Assembly: GCA_964555935.1 (NCBI GenBank)
Contig: CAZKUN010000121.1
Span: 1-26,505 of the forward strand
Reading direction: 5' to 3'
Source: CAZKUN01 sp964555935
GTDB lineage: Bacteria; Armatimonadota; Zipacnadia; Zipacnadales; VGFC01
Length of the DNA: 26,505 nt
Numbering within the stretch: position 1 is the first letter of the stretch; every line of letters begins with the position of its first letter. A program made the position numbers and the translations under genes. The notes beneath the pieces are model-generated. The model did no database searches. It had not been told where the DNA came from and saw nothing but the letters and a program-made list of their open reading frames with translations. Below are positions 1-6,705 of the stretch, in pieces.

Positions 1-139
1 CCGAGCCACCGCAGGCGTGCCCTGGGGGTTGTTTGGGCTGATGGCCAAGGCAACCACTGGCGACCTCACGCCCGAGCAAGTGCTCTTGGCAGCCAGCGGC
101 GAGTACGCCGGCCTCGTCGCGGGGGATGGCGCGTCATGA
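1..139 (+). CDS. C-terminal end of a probable sugar ABC transporter ATP-binding protein (5' partial)
   Basis: Reading from base 2, an open frame runs 45 codons into the left edge and stops at TGA 137-139. The stop overlaps the ATG of the next permease gene (ATGA arrangement), which suggests translational coupling. The visible tail contains GDLTPEQVLLAASGE. This resembles the last helix of RbsA/MglA/XylG-type double ATPases, which usually end in a G-E-L/F-T-x-E-x-(L/V)-x-x-A-A-x-G pattern. The Walker and signature motifs lie outside the window, so the call rests on this short tail and on gene order (ATPase, permease, permease, binding protein). If correct, it would be the cytoplasmic energy-coupling subunit of the importer encoded downstream. 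It could be another protein; confidence is moderate. Confidence 0.5.
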   Translation, partial: RATAGVPWGLFGLMAKATTGDLTPEQVLLAASGEYAGLVAGDGAS

Positions 140-1155
140 CCCACCCCATCGATTGCCCCGTCCCGCCGCCCCAAAACGCTCCGGCCGCGCCGCGCTGGCA
201 CCGCTGGCTTGGCATGTCCAGCGCCTACCTGTTCGTCATCTTCCTCCTCATCATCGGTCGGGCGCTGTCGGCGGACTTCCTATCCGCGAGCAACCTTCTT
301 CAGGTCGTGCGCGATGTCTCGATCCTCGGCATCGTCGCAGTCGGCGTCGGCTTCATCACGGTCAGCGGCCACTACGTCGATCTCTCGATCCCGGGCATCA
401 TGGCCGTCTCGGGAATCGTCGCCGTCGCGCTGCTTCCGCACGGCTTCGTCATCGCCGTGCTCGCCGGTCTCGCCGTCGGCACGCTACTCGGTCTGATAAA
501 CGGTCTCGTCGTCGGCTACCTGCGGCTGAACCCGATCATCTGGACGCTTGCCGCCATGGCTCTCATCGACGGAATCACCCGCTGGGCGTATGGCGGGAAG
601 TGGATCTACGCCGATGCCGCGACGCCGAGTGGCGCGCTCTTCGAGGGCATCTACCGTGCCAACATCTTTGGCGCCGTGCCTCTCGCCGTGATCCTCCTGG
701 CGGCAGCCGCCATCGTCGCCCACCTCGTGCTCCACAACACCGTCTACGGCCGGCGCCTGACCCTCACCGGATCGGCCTATAGCGTCGCCTCCATGACCGG
801 CGTCAACGTCAAGCGCGTCGTCGCCGTCGCCTTCGGGGTCTCCGGTCTCATGGCGGCCCTGGCGGGGATCATCAAGACCAGCCTGAGCATGTACGGCGAC
901 GTGGAGACAGGGCTGACCTATGACTTCCAGGCCATCACGGCCGTCGTTCTCGGCGGGATGGTGCTCGCGGGGGGCCGGGGCAGCATTGCCGGTATCATCG
1001 GAGGCGTCCTGGTCATCGGGTTGCTGGGCAGAATCCTGCCGCTTATCCCCGGCGTCGATCAGGACATGCAGCTCGCCATCCGCGGCGTGATCTTCGTCCT
1101 CGTCGTCGCGATCAGCACCGTCTACCAGCGAAAGGCGGGGCGAAGTGACGCTTAG
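136..1155 (+). CDS. RbsC-type sugar ABC transporter permease (BPD_transp_2 family)
   Basis: This 339-residue integral membrane protein has the size and pattern of ribose/rhamnose/galactofuranose-type permeases (RbsC, YtfT, RhaP families). It has many hydrophobic segments, beginning with one near residues 29-46. The family motif around the first conserved loop reads as ITVSGHYVDLSIPGIMAVSG (residues 74-93), where the usual text is closer to I-T-G-G-x-D-L-S-V-G. The typical C-terminal VVLGGMVLAGGRGSIAGIIGG is present near residues 271-291. The start ATG overlaps the stop of the upstream ATPase-like gene by ATGA. The stop lies 11 bases inside the next permease gene, so the three are translated as one operon. 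It would form half of the membrane pore; the sugar cannot be read from the sequence. Family assignment is secure, specificity unknown. Confidence 0.93.
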   Translation: MTHPIDCPVPPPQNAPAAPRWHRWLGMSSAYLFVIFLLIIGRALSADFLSASNLLQVVRDVSILGIVAVGVGFITVSGHYVDLSIPGIMAVSGIVAVALLPHGFVIAVLAGLAVGTLLGLINGLVVGYLRLNPIIWTLAAMALIDGITRWAYGGKWIYADAATPSGALFEGIYRANIFGAVPLAVILLAAAAIVAHLVLHNTVYGRRLTLTGSAYSVASMTGVNVKRVVAVAFGVSGLMAALAGIIKTSLSMYGDVETGLTYDFQAITAVVLGGMVLAGGRGSIAGIIGGVLVIGLLGRILPLIPGVDQDMQLAIRGVIFVLVVAISTVYQRKAGRSDA

Positions 1156-3427
1156 CAACCGCGCCGCCGAACTGATCTACCGCTTCCGCCTGCTCGTGCT
1201 CGGGCTGGTGGTCTTCGCCACGTTCTCGATCCTGGCGCCCGAGCAGTTCCCGAGCCTCGCCAACATCGGCAACATCATCCGCGCGACGAGCACTGACGCC
1301 TTCGCGGCGGCGGGCTTCACGGTCGTCATGCTGACGGGCAATCTCGATCTGTCGATCGGGGCCACCATGAGCCTCGGCGGCGTCGCGGTCATCTTCGGCC
1401 AGCCGGCTCTCGGCTGGACGGGCGCGCTGCTCGCGGCGGCTCTGGCGGGGCTGGTAGTGGGGTTGATCAACGGCCTGCTCGTCGCCAAGGTCAAGGTCAA
1501 CTCGTTCATCGTCACGCTCGGTATGATGATCATCCTCCAGGGCCTCTGTCGCGCCGTATTGCAGGGCGGAAGCAAGTCGCTGACCGATGTCGCCGAGGGC
1601 ATGAGGATCGTCGAGTGGCTCAGCCCCGCCGCGCTCTGGTCGCCGAGGGTGCTGCTCGTGTTGCTCCCGCTCTTGGGGCTCGAGGCCTGCCTCCGGCGGA
1701 CGCGCCAAGGCCGGAACGTCTACCTCCTCGGCGCCAACCCCGAGACCGCGTGGCACGCCGGCGTTCCTGTCGACCGCCTCATCATCGGCGCCTTCGTGAT
1801 GTCGGGAGTGCTGTCCGCGCTCGGCGGCGCGGGCGCCGCGATGGCCCAGAACACCGTCATGCCGAACCTCGGCGACAAGTCGCTCATGCTCGTCGTCGCC
1901 GCAGTCATCGCCGGCGGGACCGCCATGGCCGGCGGGCGCGGCAGCGTCCTCCTCAGCGTGGCCGCGCTACTCTTGCTCAATGGCCTGACCAATGGGCTGA
2001 GCTTCCTGGGCGCGACGAAGTCGCTCAAACTCGTCGCCCAAGGACTGGTCCTCGCTAGCATCATCCTCCACGACGCGTGGCGCGAAGCGAAGCGCAACCG
2101 ACTTCGCGGCCAACGTCGCGCCTTGCTCGATGAGTTGGAATCACTACCGGATGTCGATGAGATGGATGACGACTCCAAGGGGAGCAGTGACATGCAGAGA
2201 AGACAGCCCGACCGTACCTTCGCGATGGTCTGCGTCTCAGTGACCGCGTGCGTGGCGATCGTAGCCATCTATGCCATGTGGAGCAAGGGGCGCGCCCCCG
2301 TGGCGCCCGCGCCTGCCGTCGTCACGCAGCGCGCCGCGCCCATCGCTCTCGCAGCAGGCGAGACCGACGTGTCGCAGCTCAAGGCCACCGACGGCCGCCC
2401 GCTGACGTGGCTTGACGATTCGCCTCTCGACCCTCCCGAGCGCCCGGACGATCCGGAGAGCCTGGCTGATGACCACCGGTTGCGGTGGTATGACCAGGAG
2501 TTCTCCGGGTGGAGCGGAGAAAAACTCCCGCAGCCCGTTAGCCCCGGCGACGGCCCGAGCGGCAAGCGCGTCGTCGCGCTTCAGTACATGGACCACCCCT
2601 ACTTCACCGGATACGGCAATGGCATGCGGCGCGTCGCCGACGGTTACGGCATCGACCTCACCCAGATGGAGGCCGGCAACGACAACAAGGTCCAAATGGA
2701 TCAGATCGAGCAGGTCATCGAGATGGCTCCCGATCTCGTCATCGTCAACCCGGTCGACGCCAACGGAGTCGTGCCGATGCTCAAGCGCCTCTATGACGCC
2801 AAGCTCCCCATCATCGTCAGCAATCTCCTGCCCGTCGATGAGGGCCAGAAGTACGCGCTCTGCTGGACGGGTCCTGACGATTGGGGGCAGTTCCGGATGC
2901 TCGCCCGCGAGTTCGCCCACCAGATGGGCAACCAGGGCGGCTATTGCATCGTCCGCCATGTGGCCGGGACGAGCTGCTACCTCTCCCGCACGTGGGGCGC
3001 CGTGTCCGAACTCAAGGAGATCGCGCCGGACATGGTCTGCCTTGACATGCAAGCCACCGACCTCGACACTGAGAAGACCAAGACCCAAGTTGCCGCGTGG
3101 CTCAAGCGTTTCGGCGACGACCTCAAGGGCATCATCAGCGCCGACGACTCCAAGGCGATGGTCGGCATCGTGGAGGCCCTCCGCGACGCGGGCCGCGATG
3201 ACGTCATCTGCGTCTCGGCCGGCAACAGCCGCACGGGGTTGGAGTACATCCAGGAAGGCGTGCTCCACGCGGTCACGTACCAATCCGCCGAGGGCGACGG
3301 CGCGCTCCCCATGGAGATGGCGGCCCGTTGGTTCAGCGGCGAGGAGTTCGACAGGCCGATCTACTACCTCAAGAAACACATCATCACCGCGGGCGATGTT
3401 GGCGACTTCCTGCCCGCGCAATGGTGA
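1145..3427 (+). CDS. Sugar ABC permease fused to a membrane-tethered periplasmic sugar-binding protein
   Basis: One uninterrupted frame of 760 codons holds two normally separate subunits. Residues 1 to about 315 are an RbsC-type permease, with TGNLDLSIGA near residue 65 and VIAGGTAMAGGRGS near residue 255. A charged linker (about 316-349) is rich in Arg, then Glu/Asp. A hydrophobic segment follows at about 359-379 after RRQPDR, then a Pro/Ala linker. From about residue 473 (GKRVVALQYMDHPYFTG) a Peripla_BP_4 sugar-binding domain runs to the end, including VNPVDANGVVPML. RbsC-type permeases end in the cytoplasm, so an eleventh membrane segment would place the binding domain outside, next to the pore. 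The start is GTG, overlapping the previous gene by 11 bases. Met350 has its own ribosome-binding site, so a free 411-residue anchored binding protein may also be made. Stop is TGA 3425-3427, eleven bases before the next gene. Confidence 0.88.
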   Translation: MTLSNRAAELIYRFRLLVLGLVVFATFSILAPEQFPSLANIGNIIRATSTDAFAAAGFTVVMLTGNLDLSIGATMSLGGVAVIFGQPALGWTGALLAAALAGLVVGLINGLLVAKVKVNSFIVTLGMMIILQGLCRAVLQGGSKSLTDVAEGMRIVEWLSPAALWSPRVLLVLLPLLGLEACLRRTRQGRNVYLLGANPETAWHAGVPVDRLIIGAFVMSGVLSALGGAGAAMAQNTVMPNLGDKSLMLVVAAVIAGGTAMAGGRGSVLLSVAALLLLNGLTNGLSFLGATKSLKLVAQGLVLASIILHDAWREAKRNRLRGQRRALLDELESLPDVDEMDDDSKGSSDMQRRQPDRTFAMVCVSVTACVAIVAIYAMWSKGRAPVAPAPAVVTQRAAPIALAAGETDVSQLKATDGRPLTWLDDSPLDPPERPDDPESLADDHRLRWYDQEFSGWSGEKLPQPVSPGDGPSGKRVVALQYMDHPYFTGYGNGMRRVADGYGIDLTQMEAGNDNKVQMDQIEQVIEMAPDLVIVNPVDANGVVPMLKRLYDAKLPIIVSNLLPVDEGQKYALCWTGPDDWGQFRMLAREFAHQMGNQGGYCIVRHVAGTSCYLSRTWGAVSELKEIAPDMVCLDMQATDLDTEKTKTQVAAWLKRFGDDLKGIISADDSKAMVGIVEALRDAGRDDVICVSAGNSRTGLEYIQEGVLHAVTYQSAEGDGALPMEMAARWFSGEEFDRPIYYLKKHIITAGDVGDFLPAQW
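2177..2194 (+). promoter_or_regulatory. Internal ribosome-binding site and in-frame ATG before the binding-protein half of the fusion
   Basis: AAGGGGAG at 2177-2184 lies seven bases before ATG 2192-2194, which is in frame with the long fusion (Met350). The residues after it (MQRRQPDR, then a hydrophobic stretch) read like the start of an exported or membrane-anchored binding protein. Internal initiation could therefore yield a separate binding protein alongside the fusion. Spacing and strength are as good as at the window's ordinary genes; use in vivo is inferred. Confidence 0.6.
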
Positions 3428-3437
3428 AGGAGCTGCT

Positions 3438-4889
3438 ATGAACATCCTATGCGCCGCCCTCGCGCTCGCCTGCGCGCCTGCCTCCTCCCAACCCATCGAG
3501 GCGTTCTGCATCGACTTCAACTGGGGTGAGGGCGGGCCGAACGCCTTCGCCGAGCCAGGGCTCTGGGCAGACGCGTCGCCCGAGGAGCACGTGGCCTGGT
3601 ATGAGGGGCTCGGAGCGAACGTGATCCAGACCTTCGCCGTGTCGTGCAATGGCTACGCCTGGTACAAGGACGGAATCGTCCCCGAGCAACCGGGTCTGAA
3701 GCGCGACTTCCTGACCGAGGTCGTCAAGCTCGGGCACGCGGGCGACATGCGCGTCATGGGCTACTTCTGCGTCGGCGCCAACACGCTCTGGGGCCAGACT
3801 CATCCCGATCTCAGCTACGGCCACTCCAGCACGATGCACATCCCGTTCACCACCGAGTACCTCGACTACCTCGCCGCCTCCATCGATGACGCCCTCCGCA
3901 AGACCGGCATGGATGGCTTCATGATCGACTGGGTCTTCAACACCACCGGGCAGTGGCTCGAGTGCGAGCAAGCGATGTATGTCGAACTCATGGGCGAGCC
4001 GTTCCCGGGGAAGGACGCGGTGACCGACGAGATGATGCTGGAGTTCAACCAGAAAGCGGTCGATCGCTGCTGGGGGCGCATCCGCGATACGGCCAAAGCT
4101 GCGAATCCGGATTGCGTTATCTGGCTCACCTGCCATGACGTGCTGAACCCGATGGTCGCCGATTCGGACATGTTCCGCGAGGTCGATTGGCTCATGAATG
4201 AGGCCACAGACCCGGCCGTCCTCGAGCGCGTCAGCCAGGTGAGGGGCGAGGGCAAGCAGCTCATACAGTGCGTGGTAGGTTGGGGAGACCGCCACGACGC
4301 GCGAGCCATCATCACTGGGGCCGGCGACCAAGACTTCGGACTCTACGGCTTCGCCAAGCCCCGCCCGGATTCGCTCCCTCTGCCCATCGAGCAGTACCGC
4401 GACCAACCCATCGCAAGCTTCTCCGGCAACGACCGGAACATCGCCGTCCTCGCTCGCCACTACAACGACGCGCCGCTGGACATGGTCGTCGAGCAACAGG
4501 CCGATGGCCAGATCGTGCTCAGGCCCGACACCGCCAACGCCCATGGCACAAGCCCGGTTATCGCGGACGGGCAGATCGGCCATTGGGGCAACGCGGCGGA
4601 TTCCGTCACATGGCTAATCGACGTGGCGAAGCCAGGCGCCTTCGAGGTGGAGTTGGAATACGCTTGCGCGACCGATTTCGGAGGGAGCACGTTCGAGGTG
4701 CGCGTCGACGACGAGGCTTTCAGGATCGTCTCGGAGGAGACCGGCACGTGGCGCGACTACCGCACGTTCGCCCTTGGCGAAGCCACCATCCCCGACGCCG
4801 GTCGCCATGCCGTCACAATCCAGCCGCTAACCGACACGCCGTGGAAAGCCGTCAGCGTCAAGTCGATCACCTTGCGCCCGACGGAGTAG
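3438..4889 (+). CDS. Secreted TIM-barrel glycoside hydrolase-like protein with C-terminal beta-sandwich domain
   Basis: The 483-residue protein starts at ATG 3438, with AAGGAG five bases upstream, directly after the transporter gene. Residues 1-18 form a signal peptide (hydrophobic, ending ASSQP). Residues about 20-340 look like a (beta/alpha)8 barrel of the GH29-like or putative-glycosidase type common in Planctomycetota and relatives. Strand-end motifs include EAFCIDFNWGEGG, ANVIQTFAVS, RVMGYFCVGAN and GMDGFMIDWVF. Asp164 in the last is the best nucleophile candidate. Residues about 365-483 (from TSPVIADGQIGHWG) form a beta-sandwich like the carbohydrate-binding or C-terminal domains of bacterial alpha-L-fucosidases. 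It probably cleaves glycans outside the cytoplasm and supplies the adjacent importer. A fucosidase role is possible but not shown; the acid/base residue was not identified with confidence. Confidence 0.8.
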   Translation: MNILCAALALACAPASSQPIEAFCIDFNWGEGGPNAFAEPGLWADASPEEHVAWYEGLGANVIQTFAVSCNGYAWYKDGIVPEQPGLKRDFLTEVVKLGHAGDMRVMGYFCVGANTLWGQTHPDLSYGHSSTMHIPFTTEYLDYLAASIDDALRKTGMDGFMIDWVFNTTGQWLECEQAMYVELMGEPFPGKDAVTDEMMLEFNQKAVDRCWGRIRDTAKAANPDCVIWLTCHDVLNPMVADSDMFREVDWLMNEATDPAVLERVSQVRGEGKQLIQCVVGWGDRHDARAIITGAGDQDFGLYGFAKPRPDSLPLPIEQYRDQPIASFSGNDRNIAVLARHYNDAPLDMVVEQQADGQIVLRPDTANAHGTSPVIADGQIGHWGNAADSVTWLIDVAKPGAFEVELEYACATDFGGSTFEVRVDDEAFRIVSEETGTWRDYRTFALGEATIPDAGRHAVTIQPLTDTPWKAVSVKSITLRPTE

Positions 4890-4981
4890 CCACCCGAGGG
4901 CGGCCGGATCATCACCGTGGAGCGCGTCGAGTAGGCATCACCGGGCACCGGCCCGACACTTCAACAGGGAGGCAATGGACA

Positions 4982-5288
4982 ATGGCCGAGGTAGAAATTG
5001 AAGGGATAGGCATGTTGACGACGGACCATCCGGCAAGTTCGGATGGCATCCCGGTGCTGTTGGTGGGAGATGCCTCGCCAGTGCTGGCGAAGGGGGGCGG
5101 CGGGGAGCCGTTCGGGCCGGATGACATCCTGGCGGTCGCCGACGGAATGCCAGCCTGGTTGGTGGCGAGCAGGTATGCAATGGCGGTGGAGCTGGAGGGG
5201 GGAGGAGTTGGAGCTTGTGGAGGCGTTCGCTGGGGGGGGCGTGAGAGCGCGTAGCCCGGCCGCCGACACGCAAAGTGACGGAAGGTGA
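4982..5288 (+). CDS. Small hypothetical protein with frame break at a G6 run
   Basis: AGGGAGG lies a few bases before two possible ATGs. The one at 4982 opens MAEVEIEGIGMLTTDHPASS and as written runs to TAG 5252-5254 (90 residues), ending in a Gly-rich stretch. Removing one G from the run 5197-5202 instead joins AVELEG to EELELVEAFAGGGVRAR in the other frame and ends at TGA 5286-5288 (about 101 residues). That version has a more regular acidic, hydrophobic pattern and looks like the true product. No signal peptide or membrane segment is visible. I do not recognise the family. It sits between the TIM-barrel hydrolase and the beta-helix gene on the same strand, but with 92 and about 167 base gaps, so co-transcription is uncertain. 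Confidence 0.45.
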
Positions 5289-5326
5289 GCATGCCCCGCC
5301 CAGACGGCGGAGTGTCCACCCGTGCC

Positions 5327-5346
5327 TGCGGGTCGCCTGACCCGCA
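5327..5346. repeat. REP-like hairpin A (stem TGCGGGTC, loop GCCT)
   Basis: A perfect 8-bp inverted repeat with a four-base loop in the spacer before the beta-helix gene. Its core CGGGTC / GACCCG is repeated at 5376 and matches the hairpins at 14113 and 22611 except at one covarying position. Confidence 0.75.
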
Positions 5347-5375
5347 CGATGCACTTGGGATCGAGAGTTGGGCGC

Positions 5376-5393
5376 GCGGGTCGGGCGACCCGC
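5376..5393. repeat. REP-like hairpin B (stem GCGGGTC, loop GGGC)
   Basis: A second copy of the hairpin-A stem starts 49 bases further on. Its seven pairs are the same but the loop differs. Both copies are followed by A, as is the copy at 14113. Two stem-loops so close together, on the leader side of the beta-helix gene, could fold in its mRNA. Confidence 0.75.
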
Positions 5394-5394
5394 A

Positions 5395-5413
5395 GATTCC
5401 CCAATGGGGAATC
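5395..5413. repeat. Inverted repeat GATTCCCCA / TGGGGAATC
   Basis: A perfect 9-bp inverted repeat around a single central base, one base after hairpin B. With so short a centre it suits a dimeric DNA-binding protein or a cruciform better than a terminator, and no T-run follows. It lies about 25 bases before the ribosome-binding site of the beta-helix gene. Confidence 0.6.
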
Positions 5414-5455
5414 CCGGCTTGCGGTGGGGAGTGCGAGGAAAGGAGAATCAAGGAT

Positions 5456-6664
5456 ATGCTTGTGGTAGTGCTCTTGACGACGACTTGCGCCGGGGCGGCT
5501 GACTGGCATGTGACGCCGGACGGGCAGGCGGAGAATCAGGGCACAGCGGACTCGCCGTGGGATCTGACCTCGGCTCTCAGCGGCTCGCAGGACGTGCAGC
5601 CGGGCGATACCGTCTGGCTGGCGGCGGGCACGTACCGGTGGCCGGAATGGAACCGCGGGGGTCTGGGTCTTTCAGTGCGGCTGAACGGCGCCGAGGGATC
5701 GCCGATCGTCGTGCGGGCACCGCCGGGCGCGCGGGCGACCATTGACGGCGGCATCGAAATGCTGACTGGGTGCTCGTACGTGTGGTTGCGGGACCTCGAG
5801 GTGACCGTCTCCGAGCCGCATCAGACGACTGAGGAGTCCGGGTCTCACCCGGAGTCGCTCAAGGGCCCATCAGGAGGGGTCAGCGTCGCGGATGCGCCGG
5901 GATGCAAGTTCATCGACCTCCTGATCCACGACAACACGGGCAGCGGGATGAACCTGTGGAAGCCGGCGCTCGACGCGGAGGTCTATGGCTGCATTTTCTA
6001 CGGGAACGGATGGCAGGGGCCAGACCGCCACCACGGACACAGCATCTACACGCAGAACGCCGAGGGCACCAAGACGATTGCGAACTGCATCATGAGCACG
6101 CCGGGCGGGGGCTCGTACACGATGCACGCGTACGGATCGTCGCGCGCGAATGTCGATAACTTCGTGGTCGAGCATAACGTGTGCCACGGCGCCGGGCCGT
6201 TCCTCATTGGCGGCGGCGCGCCGAGCCACAACATCACGGCGCGGGGGAACGTGCTGCATGGGATCGGCATGCGAATCGGCTACACGGCGGAGCACAACGA
6301 GGACTGCGTTGTGACGGACAACACCATCGTGCGTGGCGGGCTGGAGATTGTGAAGTACCGTCAGGCGGTGACAGAGGACAACGTTGTCTGGAACGAGGGT
6401 GACGCGCGTCCCACGGAACCGTGGGTCTACGTGAAGCCGCACAAGTACGCGGAGGGGCGGGCTCACCTGGCAGTTGTCAACTGGGCGGGCACGGGAAGTG
6501 TCCAGGTCGATGTCAGTGAGGTGCTGGAGAACGGGGAGAGGTATCGATTGCTTGACCCTTCGGACTTCTACGGCACGCCGCTCGCCGAGGGCGAGGTAGC
6601 GGACGGCAAGATCGCCGTCCCGGTTGACGGGGAGTTTGGCGTGTACGTGTTGATGGCTGACTAG
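5456..6664 (+). CDS. Secreted right-handed beta-helix protein (polysaccharide lyase/glycosidase-like)
   Basis: The 402-residue protein starts at ATG 5456 after AAAGGAG (5439-5445). The first 15 residues (MLVVVLLTTTCAGAA) are a short signal peptide. The frame stays open further upstream, but that part only translates the hairpin cluster. The mature start WHVTPDGQAENQGTADSPW and QPGDTVWLAAGTY are typical of the first turns of DUF1565/Beta_helix proteins. Regular turns with N-x-I/V patterns (FIDLLIHDNTGSG, VYGCIFYGNGW, NFVVEHNVCHG, CVVTDNTIVRGG) follow to about residue 310. The last 80 residues form a separate beta-rich domain. Folds of this kind bind or cleave polysaccharides; no catalytic set could be assigned, so lyase or hydrolase is open. 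It is the last gene of the + strand run, convergent with the GH95 gene. Confidence 0.8.
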   Translation: MLVVVLLTTTCAGAADWHVTPDGQAENQGTADSPWDLTSALSGSQDVQPGDTVWLAAGTYRWPEWNRGGLGLSVRLNGAEGSPIVVRAPPGARATIDGGIEMLTGCSYVWLRDLEVTVSEPHQTTEESGSHPESLKGPSGGVSVADAPGCKFIDLLIHDNTGSGMNLWKPALDAEVYGCIFYGNGWQGPDRHHGHSIYTQNAEGTKTIANCIMSTPGGGSYTMHAYGSSRANVDNFVVEHNVCHGAGPFLIGGGAPSHNITARGNVLHGIGMRIGYTAEHNEDCVVTDNTIVRGGLEIVKYRQAVTEDNVVWNEGDARPTEPWVYVKPHKYAEGRAHLAVVNWAGTGSVQVDVSEVLENGERYRLLDPSDFYGTPLAEGEVADGKIAVPVDGEFGVYVLMAD

Positions 6665-6705
6665 ACGGGCGGCTCACCCCTTCTCTGGTCCTGTCACTAT
6701 CAAGA

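Noticed and set aside
2340..2380. Lipoprotein-type cleavage of the binding-protein half at VTAC (Cys369)
   Set aside because: Strong hydrophobic residues continue for ten positions after the Cys, which is unlike a lipoprotein and more like a membrane anchor.
2237..3649. A 470-codon open frame on the minus strand opposite the binding-protein half
   Set aside because: It mirrors a clear coding frame in GC-rich DNA, has the low-complexity Arg/Asp/Val/His composition of such shadows, and shows no domain. Similar antisense frames at 3447-4583, 5870-6466, 14860-15648 and 18909-19652 were dropped for the same reason.
5285..5455. A 57-residue N-terminal extension of the beta-helix protein
   Set aside because: The frame is open, but this stretch only translates the hairpin cluster. 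A signal peptide and ribosome-binding site mark the start at 5456.
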